Shown here: piece after piece, positions 1-6,900 of the stretch
How the letters are laid out: every line of letters starts with the position of its first letter
How positions within the stretch are numbered: position 1 is the first letter of the stretch
Origin: Clostridia bacterium
GTDB taxonomy: Bacteria > Bacillota > Clostridia > Oscillospirales > Acutalibacteraceae
Reading direction: 5' to 3'
Assembly (NCBI GenBank): GCA_900771085.1
Contig: CAAGMR010000041.1
Coordinates: 1 to 52,147 of the forward strand
Length of the DNA stretch: 52,147 bases
Made by a program: the position numbers and the translations under genes
Notes under the pieces: model-generated
What the model was told of the DNA's origin: nothing
Seen by the model: the letters and a program-made list of their open reading frames with translations, nothing else
Databases searched by the model: none

Positions 1-20
1 ACACGACGCTCTTCCGATCT
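1..20. other. Illumina TruSeq adapter remnant (assembly artefact)
   Basis: These 20 bases match the 3' end of the Illumina TruSeq universal adapter and are directly followed by ordinary AT-rich sequence. They are not biological. The contig therefore ends here in an untrimmed read, and the true sequence starts at about position 21. Confidence 0.96.
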
Positions 21-82
21 TGCTTTAGATACTGTAAATGTATTTATAAATTACTTTTATAATTTGATTTTAGACGCAGAAA

Positions 83-114
83 AACCCCTGGCGATATGCA
101 GTCGCGCAGGGGTT
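83..114 (-). terminator. Rho-independent terminator after asnB
   Basis: The inverted repeat AACCCCTG (83-90) / CAGGGGTT (107-114) is followed on the minus strand by a run of five T. It lies about 60 bases past the asnB stop and ends the amt-asnB transcription unit. Confidence 0.85.
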
Positions 115-176
115 CTTCTGTATGCAAATGAGGTTTAATGGAGCTGGCAATTTAATGCGGCGCGTGAATTGATAAA

Positions 177-1781
177 TTATTCACCTGATGCGCCATAGTT
201 TGAGAGAACTCGAGCAGATGGATCGTTTACCTCTGCGAGTCCTTCCCATTCTTTGTTTGGCATCCAGTAGTCAACTATCATTGCTGACTGGCCCGGATAG
301 TACTTTTCGAAGATTTCACGGTAGAGGAGAGACTCCTTTGTGAATGGTGCAGGGTCTGAGTAGAGCTTGCATTTCTCTTCGAATTCTTCGTCTGTATAAA
401 CGCTTTCAGCGTATTCTTTGAGGTCATCTACCATTGAGTGACCAACAGCGTCTGAGAATGCCGCTTTTTCTCTCATAAGGATTGACTCAGGGAGATAATC
501 GCCTTCAGCGAAAGCTTTACGGAGGAGGTATTTACCTTTGCCGTAAGTGTTGAGTTTCTTTTCAGGATCAATGCTCATAACGTATGATGCGAAGTCAAGG
601 TCACCGAAAGGTACACGTGCTTCGAGAGAGTTTACGCTGATGCAGCGGTCTGCACGAAGTACATCATACATATGAAGTTCACGGATGCGCTTCTGAGACT
701 CTTCCTGGAATGCTTCTGCAGATGGTGCGAAGTCTGTGTACTTGTAGCCGAAGAGTTCGTCTGAAATCTCACCGGTAAGAAGTACGCGGAGGTCTGTCTG
801 TTCATGGATTGCCTTACAGATGAGGTACATACCCATGGAAGCGCGGATAGTTGTAATGTCGTATGTTCCAAGAAGTTCGATTACTGTTTCAAGAGAATCA
901 AGAACTTCTTCCTTGGTCATATAAATGACATGATGGTTTGATCCAATGTAATCAGCTACCTGCTGAGCATATTTAAGGTCGATTGCATCTTTGTCCATGC
1001 CGATTGCGAAGGTCTCAATCGGCTTGTCTGAATGTTTCGCAGCGATTGCACAAACAAGAGAGGAGTCAAGACCGCCTGAAAGGAGATAACCGATAGGAGA
1101 GTCTGAGTCCATGCGTTTAATAACGCCTGTCTCAAGCTTGTCATGAATCTTTCTGCAGATAGTATCAAGATCGTCATCGACGTAATGGTCTACTTTAGTA
1201 ATGTCGTTGTAGCAAATGAATTCGCCATCTTTGTAGTAATGTCCCGGAGGGAATGGCATAACTTTGCTGCAGAAACCGACAAGGTTCTTAGGCTCAGAAG
1301 CAAAGGCGATTGCGCCGGCTTCATCGTAGCCGTAGTAAAGTGGGCGAATACCGATAGGGTCACGAGCAGCAATGAATTCCTGAGTTTCGCCATCATAGAT
1401 GATAAGAGCAAACTCAGCATCAAGAGAGCTGAACATTTCCACGCCCATTCTGTGGTAAAGAGGGAGAAGGATTTCGCAGTCAGAGTCTGAAGCGAATTCT
1501 ACGCCCTTAGCTTCAAAGGCTTCTTTGATAGGTCTGAAGAAGTAAATTTCTCCGTTGCAGACAACATAGTCTGTAATATCAGTTCCCGGTTTCTTACGAG
1601 CGAAAGGCTGCATACCTTCCGGAGTAAGACCCATGATAGCAAGGCGGTGGAAGCCAAGCACGCCTTTGCCTGTTTCAATGATCCTGCTCATGTCAGGACC
1701 TCTGGAAATAGTTTTGTCCATTCCGGCTTTAAACACATCCATAGGAACCGTGCTGCCGGTGTAACCAATAATTGAACACAT
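177..1781 (-). CDS. asnB: Asparagine synthetase B, glutamine-hydrolysing
   Basis: This enzyme converts aspartate, glutamine and ATP into asparagine and glutamate in the cytoplasm. The protein has 534 residues and begins Met-Cys-Ser-Ile-Ile-Gly, so Cys2 becomes the N-terminal nucleophile of the glutaminase domain (about residues 1-190). The synthetase half follows, with the ATP pyrophosphatase loop SGGLDSS, the motif LLTGEISDELFGY and the late motif SLEARVPF. The start at 1781 is chosen because Cys2 must be exposed and because AAAGAGGT precedes it. A longer frame exists but would extend the protein by 25 residues encoded by an intercistronic hairpin. The gene follows the Amt-PII gene on the same strand with an 80-base gap. 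A shared transcript is likely, which would place asparagine synthesis under nitrogen control. Confidence 0.96.
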   Translation of the reverse strand: MCSIIGYTGSTVPMDVFKAGMDKTISRGPDMSRIIETGKGVLGFHRLAIMGLTPEGMQPFARKKPGTDITDYVVCNGEIYFFRPIKEAFEAKGVEFASDSDCEILLPLYHRMGVEMFSSLDAEFALIIYDGETQEFIAARDPIGIRPLYYGYDEAGAIAFASEPKNLVGFCSKVMPFPPGHYYKDGEFICYNDITKVDHYVDDDLDTICRKIHDKLETGVIKRMDSDSPIGYLLSGGLDSSLVCAIAAKHSDKPIETFAIGMDKDAIDLKYAQQVADYIGSNHHVIYMTKEEVLDSLETVIELLGTYDITTIRASMGMYLICKAIHEQTDLRVLLTGEISDELFGYKYTDFAPSAEAFQEESQKRIRELHMYDVLRADRCISVNSLEARVPFGDLDFASYVMSIDPEKKLNTYGKGKYLLRKAFAEGDYLPESILMREKAAFSDAVGHSMVDDLKEYAESVYTDEEFEEKCKLYSDPAPFTKESLLYREIFEKYYPGQSAMIVDYWMPNKEWEGLAEVNDPSARVLSNYGASGE

Positions 1782-1818
1782 AATTTTTACCTCTTTATTT
1801 GCATATAATTTATTATTA

Positions 1819-1850
1819 GAATCACAAGATGCGTTAGCACCTTGTGATTC
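1819..1850 (-). other. Intercistronic hairpin between amt-PII and asnB
   Basis: GAATCACAAG (1819-1828) pairs perfectly with CTTGTGATTC (1841-1850). Inside it an A/C mismatch is followed by TGC/GCA and a four-base loop. On the minus strand it is followed by TAATAATAAATT, not a T run, so it is a poor terminator. It more likely sets the relative level or stability of the upstream and downstream messages. This role is an inference. Confidence 0.6.
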
Positions 1851-1860
1851 TTTCATTTGA

Positions 1861-3663
1861 TTAGTACTGTTCTACATCCTGAAGGGCTGCATATCCTTCT
1901 TCGCCTGTACGTACTTTAATTACGTTTTCGACGTCATAGATGAAGATCTTACCGTCGCCATAGTGACCTGTGTAAAGTACCTGCTGAGCTGCTGCAACAA
2001 CTTTTTCTACAGGAACGTTAGCTACTACAACTTCTACCTGAGTACGAGGGAGAAGGAATACATCCTGCTCAACACCACGGTAGTAAGTGGTCTTACCTTT
2101 CTGAACACCGCAGCCAAGTACGTTAGTAACTGTCATACCTGTAATACCGATGTCTATAAGAGCTGACTTAAGATCTTCAAGTTTATCCTGACGGATAATA
2201 AGTTCGATCTTGGTGATCTTCTGTCCTGCAGGACGAGTGCTTACGATAGGAGACTTAACTACCGGAACAGCTTCATCAATTGGAACTGCGTCTACTACGT
2301 CTGCTGCTGCGTCAGCTGCAACAGATGCGATAGCAGCAACTGCTGCTTCTTCATATGATGTGTAAGAATCAGGGTTGATTGATACAGATGAAGCACCTGT
2401 GATAGATGGCATGAAGTCAGGGTATGCTGAAACAAGACCATGTTCAGGACCGTCAACACCGCCGATTTCTTCTTCAGCTGTAACACGAAGACCAACAGTC
2501 TTCTTGATTGCTGTAAAGAGAACGTAACCTGTAACTGCTGACCATGCGATAACAGCGAGAACACCGATTGTCTGTACGCCAACCATCTGGCCTCTTGTCA
2601 TGCCTGCGTCTGCAAGGAATTCGTTTGTTGCAAAGCAACCTGTGAGGATAGTACCAACTGCACCGGAAATACCGTGAACAGAAGAAGCACCGACAGGGTC
2701 GTCAATGTGAAGCTTCTGATCGATAAATTCTACGCCCATAACCATGCAAGCTGAGCAAACGATACCGATGATAGCTGCTGCTGCAGGAGAAACTGCGTCA
2801 CAGCCTGCTGTAATACCTACAAGACCTGCAAGAGATCCGTTGAGTGTAAGTGAAACGTCTGGTTTCTTGTATCTGATCCATGTAATGATAAGTGCTGTGT
2901 CTGTAGCACATACTGTTGAAAGGTTAGTGTTAAAGAATACTTTACCTGCAAGAGAAGCGTTGTCGCCAATCATTGAAACTGTTGAACAGCCGTTGAATCC
3001 GAACCAGCAGAACCAGAGGATGAATACACCGAGTGCTGCGATTGGAATGTTGTGACCAGGAATAGCTCTTGCTTTACCGTCCTTTGTATACTTACCGATA
3101 CGAGGACCAAGAATTGAAGCACCAACTAAAGCAAGTACACCACCGCACATATGAACTGCAGTAGAACCTGCGAAATCGTGGAAGCCCATAGCTGAGAGCC
3201 AGCCGCCGCCCCAGATCCAGTGACCTTCGATAGGGTAGATGAGAAGTGAAACGATTGCACTGTAAAGGCAGTAAGAACTGAACTTTGTACGTTCAGCCAT
3301 AGCACCTGAAACGATAGTAGCTGTTGTTGCACAGAATACTGTCTGGAAGATGAAGTAAGAATACATGCTTACGCCATCAGGAAGTGTAGCGGAATAATCG
3401 CCCTGTGTGAAGAAGTCGATTGCACCGAAGAGTGCTGACTGTGAACCAAACATGATACCGAAACCAACGATCCAGTAGAGAACTGCGCCGATGGAGAGGT
3501 CCATAAGGTTTTTCATGATGATGTTACCTGAGTTCTTTGCTCTGGTAAAACCGGCTTCACACATAGCAAATCCGGCCTGCATAAAGAAAACAAGTGCGGC
3601 ACCAAGAAGTACCCAGGTGTTGTTGATACCTGACATTAGGGTTGCAAATTCTGCTGAGCCCAT
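1861..3663 (-). CDS. amt: Ammonium channel Amt fused to a C-terminal PII signalling domain
   Basis: This is an ammonium channel of the inner membrane with its own regulator attached. Of 600 residues, about 1-405 form the Amt/Rh channel. The pore histidines are visible in STAVHMCGG and SSVHGISG. An Ala/Val/Asp-rich linker (about 405-483) follows. Residues about 484-600 are a GlnB/GlnK-type PII domain with the T-loop GVQKGKTTYYRGVEQDV, including the tyrosine at the modifiable position, and the B-loop TGHYGDGKIF. Normally GlnK is a separate protein that plugs Amt according to ATP, ADP and 2-oxoglutarate. Here the two are covalently joined. The ATG at 3663 is preferred because GGAGGG lies eight bases upstream; an earlier TTG overlaps that site. 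The promoter and long structured leader lie at 3664-3886, and asnB follows. Confidence 0.95.
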   Translation of the reverse strand: MGSAEFATLMSGINNTWVLLGAALVFFMQAGFAMCEAGFTRAKNSGNIIMKNLMDLSIGAVLYWIVGFGIMFGSQSALFGAIDFFTQGDYSATLPDGVSMYSYFIFQTVFCATTATIVSGAMAERTKFSSYCLYSAIVSLLIYPIEGHWIWGGGWLSAMGFHDFAGSTAVHMCGGVLALVGASILGPRIGKYTKDGKARAIPGHNIPIAALGVFILWFCWFGFNGCSTVSMIGDNASLAGKVFFNTNLSTVCATDTALIITWIRYKKPDVSLTLNGSLAGLVGITAGCDAVSPAAAAIIGIVCSACMVMGVEFIDQKLHIDDPVGASSVHGISGAVGTILTGCFATNEFLADAGMTRGQMVGVQTIGVLAVIAWSAVTGYVLFTAIKKTVGLRVTAEEEIGGVDGPEHGLVSAYPDFMPSITGASSVSINPDSYTSYEEAAVAAIASVAADAAADVVDAVPIDEAVPVVKSPIVSTRPAGQKITKIELIIRQDKLEDLKSALIDIGITGMTVTNVLGCGVQKGKTTYYRGVEQDVFLLPRTQVEVVVANVPVEKVVAAAQQVLYTGHYGDGKIFIYDVENVIKVRTGEEGYAALQDVEQY

Positions 3664-3687
3664 TAAAAATCCCTCCAAAAATAAAGT

Positions 3688-3754
3688 GGCAATGGTGTCG
3701 TATACCTCCGAATAAGCACAGAGCTATCCAGGGGACACACGACGCCATTGCCGT
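3688..3754 (-). promoter_or_regulatory. Second hexaloop hairpin and competing long stem in the amt leader (ANTAR-type candidate)
   Basis: On the minus strand ACGGC-AAUGGC-GUCGU (3739-3754) forms a five-pair stem with a six-base loop having A at position 1 and G at position 4. The same bases can pair over a longer distance: 3739-3752 with 3688-3701, 13 of 14 positions. The long stem is followed by a U-rich stretch (ACUUUAUUUUU) just before the amt ribosome binding site. The two folds exclude each other, as in ANTAR antiterminator targets. The U tract is interrupted, so the long stem may block translation rather than end transcription. The fold is read from sequence; binding by the ANTAR protein is inferred. 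Confidence 0.6.
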
Positions 3755-3793
3755 AAAAACAAAGAATTCTTTTTTCTGCGCATAAAAAGAAAA

Positions 3794-3847
3794 AAACGAC
3801 AGGGAATGAGAAACAAAATAATCTGTTTCGCGACTCCGTTGTCGTTT
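3794..3847 (-). promoter_or_regulatory. First hexaloop hairpin and terminator in the amt leader (ANTAR-type candidate)
   Basis: CGAC-AACGGA-GUCG (minus strand, 3831-3844) is a four-pair stem with a hexaloop with A1 and G4. It lies within about ten bases of the predicted transcript start. A competing stem pairs AAACGACA (3840-3847) with UGUCGUUU (3794-3801), which runs into UUUUUUCUUUUU. The 5' arm of the hexaloop stem lies inside the 5' arm of the terminator stem, so only one can form. No clear second hexaloop lies immediately upstream, unlike the classical two-hairpin target. Confidence 0.55.
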
Positions 3848-3857
3848 CGTTGCATAT

Positions 3858-3886
3858 ATATTAACTCTGAATTTGTTCAATGTCAA
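3858..3886 (-). promoter_or_regulatory. SigmaA-type promoter of amt-asnB
   Basis: On the minus strand TTGACA (3881-3886), a 17-base spacer and TAATAT (3858-3863) form a near-perfect vegetative promoter. The transcript would start near 3851, giving an amt leader of almost 190 bases that contains both hexaloop hairpins. Confidence 0.85.
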
Positions 3887-3916
3887 CACTAAATTTTAAT
3901 GAATTAAAGCGGTAAC

Positions 3917-3945
3917 TTGAAACAGCGTTTAATTAAGTGTATATT
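3917..3945 (+). promoter_or_regulatory. SigmaA-type promoter of the glutamine-synthetase-like/ANTAR operon
   Basis: TTGAAA (3917-3922), a 17-base spacer and TATATT (3940-3945) precede the gene at 3983. The predicted leader is only about 30 bases and shows no hexaloop or terminator, unlike the divergent amt leader. The regulator operon itself therefore seems not to be under antitermination. Confidence 0.75.
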
Positions 3946-3982
3946 TTTTATTAATATATTATTGTTTTACGGAGGAAAACGC

Positions 3983-5182
3983 ATGTATACCGTAGAAGAC
4001 GTACTTACATTTGTGGAAGAGGAGGACGTAAAATTTGTCCGTCTCGCTTTTTGTGATATCAATGGTACACAGAAAAACATTGCAATAATGCCTCATGAGC
4101 TTGAAAGAGCTTTTACAAAGGGCATTCCATTTGCTTCAAGCAATATTGACGGATTCAAAGAGTATTCAAAATCATCTCTTTATCTTCATCCGGACCCATC
4201 AACTCTTACAATTCTTCCATGGAGACCAACCAACGGACGAGTAGTCCGTATGTTCTGTAACGTAACATACCCTGATGGTACTCCATTTGAAGCTGACGGC
4301 AGATCAATTCTTCAGAAGGCTATAGCTTATGCTGAAGACAACGGTATCTTCTGTACATTTGGTAATGAAAGTGAATTCTATCTTTTCAAGACTGACGAGG
4401 ACGGAGTTCCTACAAAGATTCCTTATGATTACGCAGGCTACCTCGATATCGCTCCAGAAGACAAGGGCGAGAACGTAAGACGTGAGATCTGCTTCACTCT
4501 TTCTGACATGGGTATTACTCCGGTATCTTCTCATCATGAAGCGGGTCCTGGACAGAACCAGGTAGACTTCAAGTATTCTGACCCGCTCACAGCTGCAGAA
4601 AACATTATTACTTTTATTTCTGTTGTAAAGACAATAGCAACACGTTATGGTCTCTATGCCGATTTCTCTCCAAAGCCTCTTGATAACAAGAGCGGTAACG
4701 CAATGAACATTAATATTGCGGTTACAAGCAAGGACGGAAGCGACTACATTAAACCATTTATGGCAGGCGTACTTGACCATATTGAAGAAATTACAGCATT
4801 TATGAACCCTACAGAGGATTCTTACAAGCGTTTTGGTGAAAAGCTTGCACCACTTTACATTACATGGTCCAGCGGAAACCATTCACAGCTTATTAAGGTT
4901 CCTGAAACAGAATCAGAAAGAAGACACATCAAACTTCGTTCACCTGATTCAGGCGCAAACCCATACATTGCTTTTGCACTTCTCATATATGCCGGTATCG
5001 ATGGTATCAAGAGAAACCTTGACGTAGGTGAGCCTACAAACGAGGAACTTTCACGCTTTGATTCCGATACTCAGAAGACTTATAAGAAGCTTCCACTTAC
5101 TCTTATGGAAGCTACTCTTAAAGCAAAGAGCAGTGAATTTGTAAAGAATATTCTTGGTGAAGAATACTTAAGCCTCATTTAA
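3983..5182 (+). CDS. Glutamine-synthetase-like protein with degenerate active site
   Basis: The fold is that of a type I glutamine synthetase (GS, short clostridial form, 399 residues). N-terminal beta-grasp segment is about 1-100 and catalytic segment about 105-399. Some active-site positions are intact: E129 and E131 in NESEF, H184-H185-E186, and R319 in LRSPD. Many others are not. The metal ligand expected as Glu in GQNE is Gln193. The His expected after SG.GM/L is Asn242. The Arg of NRS is His300. The Asp of the FD.S loop is Ala51. The flap Glu before AP is Leu288. The protein is therefore probably a poor or inactive synthetase. GGAGG seven bases before the ATG at 3983 fixes the start; a frame opening at 3917 overlaps the promoter. 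The ANTAR gene follows after 43 bases. It may act as a glutamine or nitrogen sensor for that regulator, which is an inference. Confidence 0.85.
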   Translation: MYTVEDVLTFVEEEDVKFVRLAFCDINGTQKNIAIMPHELERAFTKGIPFASSNIDGFKEYSKSSLYLHPDPSTLTILPWRPTNGRVVRMFCNVTYPDGTPFEADGRSILQKAIAYAEDNGIFCTFGNESEFYLFKTDEDGVPTKIPYDYAGYLDIAPEDKGENVRREICFTLSDMGITPVSSHHEAGPGQNQVDFKYSDPLTAAENIITFISVVKTIATRYGLYADFSPKPLDNKSGNAMNINIAVTSKDGSDYIKPFMAGVLDHIEEITAFMNPTEDSYKRFGEKLAPLYITWSSGNHSQLIKVPETESERRHIKLRSPDSGANPYIAFALLIYAGIDGIKRNLDVGEPTNEELSRFDSDTQKTYKKLPLTLMEATLKAKSSEFVKNILGEEYLSLI

Positions 5183-5225
5183 CTTTTGTAACTGACTAAT
5201 ATATGCAAAAGGAGGCAAACACAAT

Positions 5226-5807
5226 ATGACAAGTGAATATACTTCGAGTGTTATGGTTGTCTCTCAGACAGATAAGGCTTTCGAATTTATTAAAGGTATT
5301 CTGCCAAAGAATCAGTTCGGACCAGTCATAAAGGCAACCGGTGCAGGGGAAGCACAGCGAATTCTTCTTTCACAGAGCATTGATATTGTAATAATTAATG
5401 CACCTCTTAAAGATGAATACGGTACAGAACTGGCTATCAATATAGCTGAAGGTTCAAGTACCGGACTTTTAATGATGGTTAAAGCGGATGCGTATGAACA
5501 GGTATGCTTCAAAGTTGAAAATTACGGTGTTCTGACGCTTCCAAAGCCTTGTACCAACAACGATATTCTTCATTCATTAAAGCTGCTTGTGGCTACACAG
5601 CAGCGCCTCAGAGCAATGGAAAAGAAAGCACAGTCGCTCGAGGATAAGATGAATGAAATCCGTCTGGTGAATAGAGCAAAGGGACTCGTCATGCAGCGTT
5701 TGAGTTTCAGTGAAAATGAAGCTCACAAGTACATTGAAAGACAGGCAATGGACCGTTGCTGCAAGAAGTCTACCGTGGCGCTTGAAATTATAGAAAAATA
5801 TTCCTGA
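5226..5807 (+). CDS. ANTAR-domain RNA-binding antiterminator with degenerate receiver domain
   Basis: This 193-residue protein has a receiver-like domain (about 8-125), a short coiled-coil linker, and a C-terminal ANTAR domain (about 137-190). The ANTAR signature includes AKGLVMQRL and HKYIERQAMD. ANTAR proteins bind paired six-base-loop RNA hairpins and stop nearby terminators from forming. The receiver lacks the acidic pocket (S13-Q14 where DD is usual) and the phosphoacceptor Asp is Asn58; K107 is kept. Phosphorylation control is therefore unlikely. GGAGG precedes the ATG. The gene is co-transcribed with the glutamine-synthetase-like gene, an arrangement known from clostridial glnA-nitR loci, where the ANTAR protein controls nitrogen genes. 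Likely targets here are the amt and gltB leaders. Confidence 0.9.
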   Translation: MTSEYTSSVMVVSQTDKAFEFIKGILPKNQFGPVIKATGAGEAQRILLSQSIDIVIINAPLKDEYGTELAINIAEGSSTGLLMMVKADAYEQVCFKVENYGVLTLPKPCTNNDILHSLKLLVATQQRLRAMEKKAQSLEDKMNEIRLVNRAKGLVMQRLSFSENEAHKYIERQAMDRCCKKSTVALEIIEKYS

Positions 5808-5823
5808 GTAAGGGGAGAGAAAA

Positions 5824-6819
5824 ATGAAATTTACATTTGCCGAAAAACTTATCAGCGGACTTAAGGCAGAACAGCTTGAAGCCATCGGACTGACTGAACA
5901 TGACTTCAAGGAACTCACTGAAGTAATTGCATGCAAGGCAATTACAAACATGACTAAGAATCCTGCCGGACTTCCTGCAGACCTTATGAAAATGCTTTTA
6001 CCGGTTCTTGGCAGCACAAAGCTTTCAGATGTTAAGAAGGAATTTGTAACCACTGAAAAGCTTTCATTTGACGTTTGCGGCGAAACAAGAAACGTAACTC
6101 TCAAGTATTATCCTTGTCCTGACCGTTACAAGAAGAACGACGGCATCAACAGAATGATACTTATGGTTCATGGCTTCCAGAGCTGTGATACATTTATGCT
6201 CAGATACGCGCAGAACTATTTCGTACATGGTTTCGATGTAGTTATTTTCGATCAGCGTGGTCACAATGAAGCTGACAAGGTTACATGCACAATGGGCTAC
6301 CTTGAAGCTTTCGACGTTGTTGAGATTGCAAAGCACCTTCGCAACAAGCTCGGCGCAAACGCAATCATTGGCGTACAGGGTGAGTCTTACGGCTCCGCTA
6401 CCACATGCCAGGCTATGGACAAACTTGCTGAAATCACTCAGTTCTCAGTAGTAGACTGTGGCTACAGCGACATGGATGAACTCGCTCGCTGGATTGAGAA
6501 GCTCTTTGTTCCATATGAAAAGGAATCTCTTGCAAAGCTTGTGGACCTTCTTTCTGACATCAACGGAATCAAGTTCAGCGATATCAAGCCTATAGAGCAT
6601 GTTGCCGCTACGCCTGCAGACTACCCGGTAATGTTTATCCATGGCGGAATCGACTTCTTTGTTTGCACACATTTCTCAAAGGATATGTATGAAGCAAAGC
6701 AGGGTAAGAAGCGCATTAAGATTTATCGCAACTGCTTCCACGCAATGTCTCAGGCACTTCACAAGAAGAGCTATCAGAAGCAGGTTAACAAATTCCTCAA
6801 GGAAAACGAAATCATCTAA
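5824..6819 (+). CDS. Alpha/beta hydrolase, cytoplasmic
   Basis: This 331-residue protein has no signal peptide. The alpha/beta-hydrolase core begins at about residue 90. Visible are the oxyanion segment VHGFQ, the strand VVIFDQRGH, the nucleophile elbow GESYG, an acidic segment FIHGGIDFFV and a late His in NCFHAM, so the Ser-Asp-His triad appears complete. It resembles YqkD-like peptidase or esterase members; the substrate is unknown. The start follows GGGGAGAG. The gene lies 16 bases after the ANTAR gene, so it can be read from the same promoter, although no nitrogen role is evident. A strong terminator follows. Confidence 0.85.
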   Translation: MKFTFAEKLISGLKAEQLEAIGLTEHDFKELTEVIACKAITNMTKNPAGLPADLMKMLLPVLGSTKLSDVKKEFVTTEKLSFDVCGETRNVTLKYYPCPDRYKKNDGINRMILMVHGFQSCDTFMLRYAQNYFVHGFDVVIFDQRGHNEADKVTCTMGYLEAFDVVEIAKHLRNKLGANAIIGVQGESYGSATTCQAMDKLAEITQFSVVDCGYSDMDELARWIEKLFVPYEKESLAKLVDLLSDINGIKFSDIKPIEHVAATPADYPVMFIHGGIDFFVCTHFSKDMYEAKQGKKRIKIYRNCFHAMSQALHKKSYQKQVNKFLKENEII

Positions 6820-6838
6820 GACCAATACAAAGTTTGAA

Positions 6839-6863
6839 GCCCTCCGAATACGGTTCGGAGGGC
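6839..6863 (+). terminator. Terminator after the alpha/beta hydrolase
   Basis: GCCCTCCGAA (6839-6848) and TTCGGAGGGC (6854-6863) form a ten-pair hairpin, followed by TTCTTTG. The U tract is short but the stem is strong, and it ends the 3.98-6.8 kb unit. Confidence 0.8.
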
Positions 6864-6900
6864 TTCTTTGTGGTGTTTTTCTTTATATTTTTACGCCAAG

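Noticed and set aside
1782..1856. Longer N-terminus for AsnB
   Set aside because: It would bury the catalytic Cys2, and the extra residues are encoded by a hairpin between genes.
3664..3678. Earlier start (TTG) for the Amt-PII gene
   Set aside because: It would overlap its own GGAGGG site; the ATG at 3663 has proper spacing.
3664..3857. Cyanobacterial-type glutamine riboswitch before amt
   Set aside because: The conserved core of those motifs is not visible, and the hexaloop/terminator arrangement with a nearby ANTAR gene explains the structure better.
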